DNA of 64,000 bases from an uncultured Bacteroidales bacterium. GTDB lineage: Bacteria; Bacteroidota; Bacteroidia; Bacteroidales; Bacteroidaceae. The position numbers and the translations under genes are program-made. Numbering within the stretch: the first letter of the stretch is position 1; each line of letters starts with the position of its first letter. Below, piece by piece: positions 44,987 through 53,025 of this stretch. The notes under the pieces are model-generated. The model searched no databases. It was given only the letters and a program-made list of their open reading frames with translations, and was not told the origin of the DNA. The DNA lies in NCBI GenBank assembly GCA_902801425.1, contig CADCIQ010000030.1, forward strand, positions 1 through 64,000, given 5' to 3'.

Positions 44987-46525
44987 ATGAAGCGTATATT
45001 AACAGTTTTACTCTTAAACATCCTCTCTGTAGGTACATTTTGCCTGAGTTGTCAGGCACAGGAAGACAACAATGGAGATAACAATCATTGTATCTGCTAC
45101 AAATCAGTAGGCGGAGACAATGCCTGGGATAATCAGGCTAACTACACATTGAACACCAATCTGGAAAAGGGCAGGAAATATACCCTCACGATGAAGGTTA
45201 AGGCTTCTGCGGCTTGCGATATGGCTTTCTGGCCTATCGACACTAAGAGTCCGAACAGGAATGAGTGGAATAATTCTACCGATGTGCAGTATCTCGACAG
45301 CAAGAAGATAACGACTAACTGGGCTACCTATACATGGAACTTCACGGCTAACTACCCTATTGACAGACTTGACTTCGAGTTTGGCAAGCTGAATGGTTCT
45401 CTATATATTGACGATGTCAAGCTCTCAGATGACGAGTATGGCGTGGATGTTGTGCAGAACGGAGACCTTGAGGCAGGCAATACAGATGGCTGGTCTTCCG
45501 TAACAAACTATCGTGGTACAACCTTCTCTCTCGTAAACTCTGACGGAAGTTCGGCAACACCAGAACCAAAGGCTCCAGAGATTCCAGACACATGGGAGTT
45601 CGCAAAGCAGGGTGATGCTAACTTCCATATCTACCTCTGCTTTGGTCAGTCGAACATGGAGGGTAATGCAGCCGTAGAGGCTATAGACAAGCAGAATGTT
45701 CCTGAGCGTTTCCAGATGTTGCCTGCCGTTGATTTCAGCTCAACAAAGAAAAAGGGTGTCTGGTGCAAAGCCATTCCACCACTCTGCCGTCCAGGTACAG
45801 GTCTTACTCCTGTCGATTACTTTGGTCGCACCCTCGTGGAGAAGCTTCCTGAGAACATCAAGGTTGGTGTGATCAATGTTGCAGTTGGTGGTGCAAAGAT
45901 TGAGCTTTTCATGGAGGAATATAAGGATGCGTATATTGCAGGTGAGGCTGGCTGGTTCCAGGGCTATTGCGCTCAGTACGATAACGATCCTCTCGGAAGA
46001 CTGATTGAGATGGGTAAGATTGCCCAGAAGTCAGGTACTATCAAGGGTATTCTCTTGCATCAGGGAGAATCAAACAATGGCGCATCAGACTGGTGTGATA
46101 AGGTGGCAGAGGTTTACAAGCGTATATGCTACAAGCTCGGTCTTAATCCGGAAGAGACTCCGCTTCTCGCAGGTGAAACACTCTATCAGAATCAGGGTGG
46201 TGCTTGCTCTTGGCATAATCAGGCTGCTTTGCCTAAGCTCAAGAAGGCAATTCCAAACTCTTACGTTATTTCTGCGAAGGATATTCCTGGAAACGGAAAG
46301 GATGCTTGGCACTTCTCAGCAGAGGGCTATCGTGAGTTCGGTAAACGCTATGCAGAGCAGATGCTCAAGCTTCTTCCTGAGGCAACTGGCATTGAGGAAG
46401 TGAAGAACGTAGAGGCAGGAAATAAGAGCACTATCTATTTCAACCTTCAGGGACAGAGGGTAAACAAGAATGAACTGGAGAAAGGAAAAATTTATATCAG
46501 CAACGGGAAGAAAGTAATAAAGTGA
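44987..46525 (+). CDS. CE6-type acetyl xylan esterase with N-terminal carbohydrate-binding domain
   Basis: 512 residues. Signal peptide to about residue 25 (LLLNILSVGTFCLSCQAQ). A beta-sandwich carbohydrate-binding domain about 35-190 (YTLNTNLEKGRKYTLTMKVKAS, IDRLDFEFGKLNGSLYIDDVKL). The esterase (about 210-465) has the SGNH/CE6 nucleophile Ser222 in CFGQSNMEG, GVINVAVGGAKIEL, KGILLHQGESN, and the His region DAWHFSAEGYREFG. It removes acetyl groups from xylan or its oligomers. The tail IYFNLQGQRVNKNELEKGKIY resembles the tails of the GH5 and GH10 proteins. First gene of the rightward operon. Confidence 0.9.
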   Translation: MKRILTVLLLNILSVGTFCLSCQAQEDNNGDNNHCICYKSVGGDNAWDNQANYTLNTNLEKGRKYTLTMKVKASAACDMAFWPIDTKSPNRNEWNNSTDVQYLDSKKITTNWATYTWNFTANYPIDRLDFEFGKLNGSLYIDDVKLSDDEYGVDVVQNGDLEAGNTDGWSSVTNYRGTTFSLVNSDGSSATPEPKAPEIPDTWEFAKQGDANFHIYLCFGQSNMEGNAAVEAIDKQNVPERFQMLPAVDFSSTKKKGVWCKAIPPLCRPGTGLTPVDYFGRTLVEKLPENIKVGVINVAVGGAKIELFMEEYKDAYIAGEAGWFQGYCAQYDNDPLGRLIEMGKIAQKSGTIKGILLHQGESNNGASDWCDKVAEVYKRICYKLGLNPEETPLLAGETLYQNQGGACSWHNQAALPKLKKAIPNSYVISAKDIPGNGKDAWHFSAEGYREFGKRYAEQMLKLLPEATGIEEVKNVEAGNKSTIYFNLQGQRVNKNELEKGKIYISNGKKVIK

Positions 46526-46535
46526 AAGCCCCAGC

Positions 46536-46609
46536 GGCCTCTGCCCCCGCTTTGCACATACTCCGTAGGGAGGGAGCTGCCCCCTCACCCCCACAGGGGG
46601 AGTAGATAC
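46536..46609 (+). repeat. GC-rich element, copy 11 (variant with second hairpin)
   Basis: GGCCTCTGCCCCCGCTTTG then CACATACTCCG, the rest of the core, and a second CCCCCTCACCCCCACAGGGGG hairpin ending TAGATAC. The CACATACTCCG word is shared with the hairpin in the protease gene. Confidence 0.9.
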
Positions 46610-46660
46610 ATTTATTCGCTGTGGGGGGAAATTTCGTAAAAGTAAATAATAAATAACATT

Positions 46661-47806
46661 ATGTTTAAGAAAATATTTTTATTGGCTTTACTATCAAACA
46701 TCCTTCCCTTTGGGAAGGCTTGGTTAGGCTCTTTTGCCCAAAACCCAATCGCCCAGACTTGTTTCTCCACAGACCCGGCTCCTATGGTTAGTGGGGATCG
46801 TCTGTATGTATTCACAGGACATGATGAGGAGAATGCCGACTTCTTCTGGATGAACGACTGGCGTTTATTCTCTACAACTGATATGGTGAACTGGACGGAT
46901 CACGGATGTCCTTTGAGCCAATGCGACTTTAAGTGGGCTGATGATCGTGCATGGGCTCCTCAATGTATAGAGCGTAACGGTAAGTTCTATCTCTATGTGC
47001 CTATCCACTCAAAGATTAGTCATGGTATGGCTATAGGTGTAGGAGTTGCCGACAAGGTGGAAGGTCCATATCGTGATGCTCTCGGCAAGCCTCTGTATGA
47101 GGATGGCAAATGGGATCATATAGACCCAACCGTATGGATTGACGAGAATAATCAGGCTTATATAGGCTGGGGTAATCCACGTTTCTATAGCGCGAAGCTT
47201 TCTGAGGATATGATTCATCTGGCTTCAGAGGTGAAGTGTGACTCAACTATCAAACGCTATGTGGAAGGTCCTTGGCTTCACAAGCAGCGTACTCTTACAA
47301 AGGAAGAGATAAAGAAGATGGGCTTGACAAAGAAGGAACTTGCAGCCTCAGCATGGGGAAAGTATTTCCTTATCTATGCAGGTGGCGGTATTCCTGAGTG
47401 CATAGCATATTCAGAAGGTCCTACTGCTCAGGGTCCTTGGACATACGTTGGTGAGGTGATGCCTCAGACAAATGATACAAAGTCATTCACAAATCATAGC
47501 GGTATCATCGAGTTCAAGGGACATAACTATTTCTTCTATCACACAGGCTGGCTGCCTAAGGGTGGCGGCTTTGCAAGAAGTGCGTGCGTAGAGGAGTTTG
47601 AATGGCAGAAGGATGGTCGTCTGCCTATCATGAAGCCAACACATGAGGGTCCTGCTCCTATTGGCAAACTCAATCCTTTTGAGGTTGTTCAGGGCGAGAC
47701 AATGGCATTCTCTCAAGGTGTAAGGTCTGAATGGAACAAGAAGCAGAACCGTGTCTGGGTGAGTGATATCGTGAGGTGGATTTCTCTAAGGCTCCTTCTA
47801 CTATAA
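46661..47806 (+). CDS. GH43 glycosidase, truncated by a frame slip in its CBM6 domain
   Basis: The GH43 five-blade propeller is complete (about 30-320): catalytic base Asp in CFSTDPAPMVSGD, DHIDPTVWIDENNQAY, and acid Glu in YVEGPWLHK. It probably removes arabinose or xylose units from xylan. The CBM6 domain begins NPFEVVQGETMAFSQGVRSEW but after VWVSDIV the frame changes and stops at 47806. The CBM6 continues in another frame (VDFSKAPSTITV, 47776-48039). Compared with the paralogue at 55786-57150, roughly nine residues (the DGEYIMLKG segment) are missing at the break. The signal peptide (SNILPFGKAWLGSFAQ) belongs to a three-copy repeated block. Confidence 0.85.
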   Translation: MFKKIFLLALLSNILPFGKAWLGSFAQNPIAQTCFSTDPAPMVSGDRLYVFTGHDEENADFFWMNDWRLFSTTDMVNWTDHGCPLSQCDFKWADDRAWAPQCIERNGKFYLYVPIHSKISHGMAIGVGVADKVEGPYRDALGKPLYEDGKWDHIDPTVWIDENNQAYIGWGNPRFYSAKLSEDMIHLASEVKCDSTIKRYVEGPWLHKQRTLTKEEIKKMGLTKKELAASAWGKYFLIYAGGGIPECIAYSEGPTAQGPWTYVGEVMPQTNDTKSFTNHSGIIEFKGHNYFFYHTGWLPKGGGFARSACVEEFEWQKDGRLPIMKPTHEGPAPIGKLNPFEVVQGETMAFSQGVRSEWNKKQNRVWVSDIVRWISLRLLLL

Positions 47807-48039
47807 CAGTTACAGCAGCAAGTGCTCTTCAGGGTGGTCAGATAGAGGTTCATCTTGACTCTATCAAGGGCGAGAAGATAGCAACCGTTGATATTGCACC
47901 AACTGGTGGCTGGGAGGAATGGGAGGATTTCTCTGCTCCAGTATCAAAGATACAGGGCACTCGCGATGTGTTCTTCCTGTTCAAGGGCTTAAAGGGATGC
48001 AAGCTGTTTAATTTGGATAAGTGGTTCGTTAAGGAGTAA
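47776..48039 (+). pseudogene. detached C-terminal half of the CBM6 domain of the GH43 gene
   Basis: Starts at a GTG codon that reads VDFSKAPSTITVTAASALQG and ends KGLKGCKLFNLDKWFVKE, aligning with the end of the CBM6 in the paralogue at 55786. It overlaps the truncated GH43 frame by 31 nt. It is not a separate gene but the displaced 3' end. Confidence 0.8.
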
Positions 48040-48052
48040 GGCGGCCACCTAC

Positions 48053-48120
48053 GGCCTCTCCCCCCGCCCTCCCCCGTAGGGAGGGAGCTGCCCCCTCACC
48101 CCCACAGGGGGAGTAGATAC
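48053..48120 (+). repeat. GC-rich element, copy 12
   Basis: Perfect core followed by the CCCCCTCACCCCCACAGGGGG hairpin and TAGATAC. Begins 13 nt after the CBM6 stop codon. Confidence 0.95.
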
Positions 48121-48138
48121 GTTTTATCGCTATGGGGA

Positions 48139-48229
48139 ATTGTACATTGTACATGGTAAATTGTAAATAGTACATAGCTAAATAGTAAATAAATAGTACA
48201 TAGCTAAATAGTAAATTGTAAATAGTATT
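48139..48229 (+). repeat. TAAATAGTACATAGC direct repeats before the GH97 start
   Basis: GTAAATAGTACATAGCTAAA-type units repeated about three times between the GC-rich element and the ATG at 48230. A single unit occurs in the same place before the GH10 gene (about 50416-50456). Confidence 0.85.
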
Positions 48230-50308
48230 ATGTTTAAAAGACTACTTTTATTGACATTAGTATCTAACATCCTTCCCTTTGGGAAGGCTTGGTTAGGCTG
48301 TTACGCACAGGTATCTCCAGACGGCAAGCTGAAGGTTGCTGTTTTATGTGACGGTGGAAAACCTTCATACGTTATCAATTATAACAACACGACATGTATA
48401 GGGAAATCAGATCTCGGTCTTGACACAAATATCGGTGATTTCACAAAGGATCTTACTCTCAGCAAGACTTCTGAGGTGAAGGCTATTGTGGCTGATTACA
48501 CCTTATATAATATAAAGCGTAAGAAAAACCACTATGAGGCAAATCAGCAGACTTACACCTTCGCTAACAAAGAGGGTAAGGATGTGATGAGAGTTACATT
48601 CAACGTAGGTAATCATGATGTAGCCTTCCAGTATGAGATACTTGCATCAAAGAAAGAGGCTAAGTGTGTGGTCGTGAACAGCGAGGCTACTACCTTCTCT
48701 ATGGTTGACGGTACAACAACCTTCATGTGCCCTCAGATGGGTGAGATGACAGGCTTTGCCCGCACAGCACCAAGCTATGAGACTCACTATGACGCAGATC
48801 AGGAGATGGGTAAGAACGGCTGGGGACGCGGCTATACCTTCCCTTGCCTGTTCAAGGCTCCGGGTGCTACTGTTCAGACAACAACCACAAAGAGTACTAA
48901 TACCCAGACAACAAAGACAAATACTTGGATTCTCGTTTCAGAGACAGGTTCAGCAGGTGGCTATCCTGGTTGTAAGCTTGAGAACAAGGGTGCTGGAAAC
49001 TATCAGATTTCTTTCCCAAGCCAGAAGGAGAACAACGGCTATGGCTCTACTGGTGCACAGATGGCTTTGCCAGATGCAACACCTTGGCGCACGATCACTA
49101 TCTCTGAAAACCTCAAGGACATCGTAGAATCTACAATTACGTGGGATGTACTTGCAGCTCAGACTTCTACACAGATAGATGCTAATGCCGCTAATGCCAT
49201 TGCCTCTCTTCGTGATAAGGTAAAGGATTCATACGGTCGTGGTGCCTGGTCATGGATTATTGCAAATGACGAGAGCTGTAACTTCGACACACAGAAGCAG
49301 TATATCGACTTTGCTGCTGCTATGGGTTGGGAGTCACTTCTCATTGATGCTCAGTGGGATACACAGATTGGTCGTGACCGTATTGCAGAACTTGCCAAGT
49401 ACGGCAAGGAGAAGGGCGTTTATCTCTATCTCTGGTATAACTCAAACGGTCTCTGGAATGATGCTCCACAGACTCCACGCAACTGCATGAGTACTGCTTT
49501 TGCTCGTCAGCAGGAGATGGAGTGGATGCAGAAGATAGGCATCCGCGGTATAAAGGTTGACTTCTTCGGAGGTGACAAGCAATGCACAATGGAGCTTTAC
49601 CGTGACATCCTCATGGATGCAGCAAAGCATAACATCCTCGTTATCTTCCACGGCTGTACCCTTCCACGAGGCTGGGAGTATCTCTTCCCTAACTATGTAG
49701 CAAGTGAGGCAGTTCGTGCTTCTGAGAATCTGCACTTTGGTCAGAACGAGTGTGACCGTGAGGCTATGGATGCGACTTTCCTTCCTTTCATCCGTAACGT
49801 AGTAGGTAGCATGGATTTCGGCGGCTCAACTCTCAACTGGTACTATAACCCAAAGAACTCAAGCGAGATGTGGGGTGGCCATCGTGTAACATCAGATGTA
49901 TTCGCCCTCGCAACAGCTATATTGTTCCAGAGCCCTGTTCAGCATTTCGCTATGGCTCCAAACAACCTTACAGATGCTCCTGCATGGGCTGTTGATTTCA
50001 TGAAGAAGGTGCCAACCACATGGGAGGATATTCGCTATATCGACGGTTATCCAGGCAAGTATATCGTTCTTGCCCGTAAGAGCCAGGAAGGCAAGTGGTA
50101 TGTAACTGCCGTTAATGGCCAGAAGCAGCCATTGAAGGTAACAATCCCTATGGATATGTTTGAGCTTGGTAGCACCGTAAGCGTTTATAGCGATAGCGAC
50201 AAGGGCATTAAGGGCGTAACTCCTAACGGCTCTGTCAAGGATATGAAGGTTACAAAGAAAACCTTCTCTGCTACTATTCCTGTGAATGGAGCACTGGTGA
50301 TTAAGTGA
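48230..50308 (+). CDS. GH97 glycosidase (retaining, alpha-galactosidase-like subgroup)
   Basis: 692 residues, complete. Signal peptide from the repeated block (SNILPFGKAWLGCYAQ). N-terminal beta-sandwich about 28-300, TIM barrel about 300-590 (GAWSWIIANDESCNFDTQKQYIDFAA, LLIDAQWD), C-terminal beta-domain to the end. The probable nucleophile is Asp444 in GIKVDFFGGD; an Asp here is characteristic of retaining GH97 enzymes, whereas inverting ones use Glu elsewhere. It may remove alpha-galactose or another alpha-linked side group. Unusual: a Thr/Asn-rich low-complexity stretch (QTTTTKSTNTQTTKTNT) in the N-terminal domain, between PCLFKAPG and WILVSETG, absent from the GH97 pattern I know. Confidence 0.88.
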   Translation: MFKRLLLLTLVSNILPFGKAWLGCYAQVSPDGKLKVAVLCDGGKPSYVINYNNTTCIGKSDLGLDTNIGDFTKDLTLSKTSEVKAIVADYTLYNIKRKKNHYEANQQTYTFANKEGKDVMRVTFNVGNHDVAFQYEILASKKEAKCVVVNSEATTFSMVDGTTTFMCPQMGEMTGFARTAPSYETHYDADQEMGKNGWGRGYTFPCLFKAPGATVQTTTTKSTNTQTTKTNTWILVSETGSAGGYPGCKLENKGAGNYQISFPSQKENNGYGSTGAQMALPDATPWRTITISENLKDIVESTITWDVLAAQTSTQIDANAANAIASLRDKVKDSYGRGAWSWIIANDESCNFDTQKQYIDFAAAMGWESLLIDAQWDTQIGRDRIAELAKYGKEKGVYLYLWYNSNGLWNDAPQTPRNCMSTAFARQQEMEWMQKIGIRGIKVDFFGGDKQCTMELYRDILMDAAKHNILVIFHGCTLPRGWEYLFPNYVASEAVRASENLHFGQNECDREAMDATFLPFIRNVVGSMDFGGSTLNWYYNPKNSSEMWGGHRVTSDVFALATAILFQSPVQHFAMAPNNLTDAPAWAVDFMKKVPTTWEDIRYIDGYPGKYIVLARKSQEGKWYVTAVNGQKQPLKVTIPMDMFELGSTVSVYSDSDKGIKGVTPNGSVKDMKVTKKTFSATIPVNGALVIK

Positions 50309-50318
50309 CCCACCCAGC

Positions 50319-50387
50319 GGCCTCTCCCCCCGCCCTCCCCCATAGGGAGGGAGCTGCCCCCCTCACCCCCACAGGGGGAGTAGATAC
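50319..50387 (+). repeat. GC-rich element, copy 13
   Basis: Core (one change, CATAGGG) plus the CCCCCCTCACCCCCACAGGGGG hairpin and TAGATAC, starting 11 nt after the GH97 stop codon. Confidence 0.95.
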
Positions 50388-50456
50388 ATTTTATCGCTAT
50401 GGGGAAAATGTACATATAAATTGTAAATAGTACATAGCTAAATAGTAAATAACATT

Positions 50457-53021
50457 ATGCTAAAGAGATTCTTTTTATTGGCTTTACTATCTAACATCCT
50501 TCCCTTTGGGAAGGCTTGGTTAGGCTGTCACGCTGAAGACATTGAAGGTACTGTCACCAAGGATATTAGCAAGCAGAATACATCTTCTTCATACGAGACA
50601 TTCTCTACACCAGTCCGTATGCTTGAAGGATCAAACCTCATCCTCAAGACTGCACGCTACACCTATATTACAAGTACTGTGACGGGTGAAGGTCGTATCG
50701 ACATCTATTCAGGTGGTGAGCGTACCTATATCGGCGGTTCTGACAAGAAGAGTCCTGACTGGGCAAACTTCAAGGGCGATGTGCATGTATGGCCGTATAA
50801 GAATCTCTCCACATCAAACGGTTTCTATGGTTTGATGTGGATGCATAATGGCAAGACCTTCAATCCTGATGCAGCCGTAAATGATATGGCAGAGGGAAAG
50901 GCCAACAGTACTTTGGCAACAAGTAGGCTGACCATACATAAAGGCGCTACACTTGCAGCAGAATCAGGTACTCGCGGTATTCGTATAGGACATCTTGACA
51001 CAGAGGAAGGAAGTCAGATTTACGGATATGCAAAGGCTAAGTCAGGTAATAGTGCTTACTATATACTTGGAAAATCAGATGATGATGCAGTTCTTGCCGG
51101 ACGTATCTCACCTATTGATGACAACTTAGACTCTCAGGTTGGCATTGTGAAGGAAGGTCTTGGCACCTATCGCATCACAGGTAACAGGAATATCATAAAC
51201 GGTGCTATAAGGGTGCTGAGTGGTCGTGTACTTATCAATAACGATGCAGCAGAAGCCAAAGCACAAAAACTGTCAGGCGGTACAGGTACACCTTCTTCTG
51301 CCTCTACTGCAGGACTGTATATAATGAAGGATGGCATAGCAGGTGGTACTGGTAATATTGCTGCTACTACAAACGTATATGGTATTCTTCAGCCAGGTGA
51401 TGACGGTATTGGTACTCTTACTATTGCAGACTATGCAAAGAACAAGGATATAACACTCATTCTTCGTCCAACGGCACGCATTGATTGTGAGATAGCATCT
51501 ACAGAAAGCTATGATAGGGTAGAGGTAGAAGGAACTGTATCTTACTACAATATAGATCAGGAGTTCTCGGTCTCTGAACAGAAGCCTCGTATTCGCATTC
51601 AACTGACAAAGGATGCAGATCTTCACGAAGGAGATGAATTTGTTCTCTTCTCTGCAAAGAGCAAGACTGCATATCAGGATGTGGCATGGGATTTCGACAT
51701 CATCTATCCAAAGGCTTATAGCTGGAAGGTGGAGCAGCAACTTACGGAAGATGGCTTTAAGGTTGTGGCTCGTGTCACTTCACTCTCTTACTCAGGTCAG
51801 GGTGATGTAGAGGAGTCACAGGAAGAAGAAGAGACCACAACCTATGAATTGCCAGATCTTGCCCAAGAGAAAAAGGACTATACTCCATTACGTGAGTATG
51901 CAGACAAAAATGATACCTATATCGGCACCTGCGTACCTGTATGGAAGATAAACGTTGACAATGACAATGAATCTCGCTCTTCCCTTATTGCCAAGGAATA
52001 TAACATGGTGGTTTGCGAGAATGAGATGAAGTTTGATGCTGTTGAACCAAATCAGGGCAGTTTCAGCTTCAATGATGGTGATCGTCTTGTGAAATTTGCC
52101 AACAGGCATAATATGCGTGTGCGTGGTCATACTCTCGCATGGCATTCTCAGGTACCTACATGGCTTACCTCTGACGGTACAAAGAACACTAACAACTTCT
52201 CTCGTAAGCAGTTGCTCGACATCCTGCACAACCACATCAAGAATGTGGTAACGCATTGGAAGGGTAAGGTTGCAGAATGGGATGTTGCCAATGAGGTACT
52301 ATCTGACAATCAGCAGACAATATATTCAAACCCTAATGGCTATGACCTTCGTCCTTCCGTATGGGCAACAGGCATAGGTGAGGACTTCCTTGACTCTGCC
52401 TTCGTATGGGCACATAAATATGATCCAGATGCAGTCCTAATTCTCAATGACTATGGTGTAGAGAATAAGGGATGGGGCAAGAGTGAGGCTCTGTATAACC
52501 TTGCTATGCGTCTGAGGAATAGCGGTATTCCGATTCATGGTGTAGGACTTCAGGCACACATGGATGCAGGAAATGTATCAGCAAAGGCTATTGATGCAAA
52601 TATCACGCGTTTCAAGGATGCAGGTTTTGAGTGTCACATCACAGAGCTTGACCTCGGTATTGATGACGCATCTACAGCAAACCTTCAGAAACAGGCATTG
52701 GATTTCTATAGTCTTATGCACGTAGCAATGAAGCACGACAACTGTAAGTCCCTTATGATTTGGGGACTTTCAGATGACCTCACATGGCGTACAGGAAGAC
52801 GTCCTCTTCTCTTTGACTCTAATCTCTCCAGAAAACCTGCATATTGGGCTGTTCATGCTGCGCTGAGGGAAAATGCAGATGCAGAGGAAACTGGTAACAA
52901 CGAATTACAAATTACAAATTACAAAAAAACAGATACAATGTTCAATATCCTCGGACAGCGTGTCAAGACATTGGAAAAAGGAAAGATATATATTATAGAC
53001 GGCAAAAAATACATCTATTAA
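50457..53021 (+). CDS. GH10 endoxylanase with long N-terminal beta-helical region
   Basis: 854 residues. Repeat-block signal peptide (SNILPFGKAWLGCHAE). Residues about 30-450 form repetitive beta-structure like autotransporter-associated or passenger-type strands (LTIHKGATLAAES, GAIRVLSGRVLINNDAAEAKAQKLSGG, GILQPGDDGIGTLTIADYA), perhaps a spacer or binding region. The GH10 catalytic domain is about 475-820: RGHTLAWHSQVPTWL, acid/base Glu613 in WDVANEVLS, nucleophile Glu730 in CHITELDLG. It hydrolyses the xylan backbone. Before the tail FNILGQRVKTLEKGKIYIIDG lies a linker NNELQITNYKK encoded by three ATTACAA heptamers. GH3 follows after only 4 nt. Confidence 0.93.
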   Translation: MLKRFFLLALLSNILPFGKAWLGCHAEDIEGTVTKDISKQNTSSSYETFSTPVRMLEGSNLILKTARYTYITSTVTGEGRIDIYSGGERTYIGGSDKKSPDWANFKGDVHVWPYKNLSTSNGFYGLMWMHNGKTFNPDAAVNDMAEGKANSTLATSRLTIHKGATLAAESGTRGIRIGHLDTEEGSQIYGYAKAKSGNSAYYILGKSDDDAVLAGRISPIDDNLDSQVGIVKEGLGTYRITGNRNIINGAIRVLSGRVLINNDAAEAKAQKLSGGTGTPSSASTAGLYIMKDGIAGGTGNIAATTNVYGILQPGDDGIGTLTIADYAKNKDITLILRPTARIDCEIASTESYDRVEVEGTVSYYNIDQEFSVSEQKPRIRIQLTKDADLHEGDEFVLFSAKSKTAYQDVAWDFDIIYPKAYSWKVEQQLTEDGFKVVARVTSLSYSGQGDVEESQEEEETTTYELPDLAQEKKDYTPLREYADKNDTYIGTCVPVWKINVDNDNESRSSLIAKEYNMVVCENEMKFDAVEPNQGSFSFNDGDRLVKFANRHNMRVRGHTLAWHSQVPTWLTSDGTKNTNNFSRKQLLDILHNHIKNVVTHWKGKVAEWDVANEVLSDNQQTIYSNPNGYDLRPSVWATGIGEDFLDSAFVWAHKYDPDAVLILNDYGVENKGWGKSEALYNLAMRLRNSGIPIHGVGLQAHMDAGNVSAKAIDANITRFKDAGFECHITELDLGIDDASTANLQKQALDFYSLMHVAMKHDNCKSLMIWGLSDDLTWRTGRRPLLFDSNLSRKPAYWAVHAALRENADAEETGNNELQITNYKKTDTMFNILGQRVKTLEKGKIYIIDGKKYIY
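52904..52924 (+). repeat. three ATTACAA heptamers encoding the GH10 linker
   Basis: Exact tandem heptamers, the reverse complement of the TTGTAAT array at 3211-3238; together with neighbouring bases they encode ELQITNYK. Confidence 0.9.
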
Positions 53022-53025
53022 ATAA

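Noticed and set aside
44775..44990. 71-codon ORF before CE6
   Set aside because: It is made of the two 39-bp leader repeats (LRNQRR..LYERH twice) and overlaps the promoter; a by-product of repeats.
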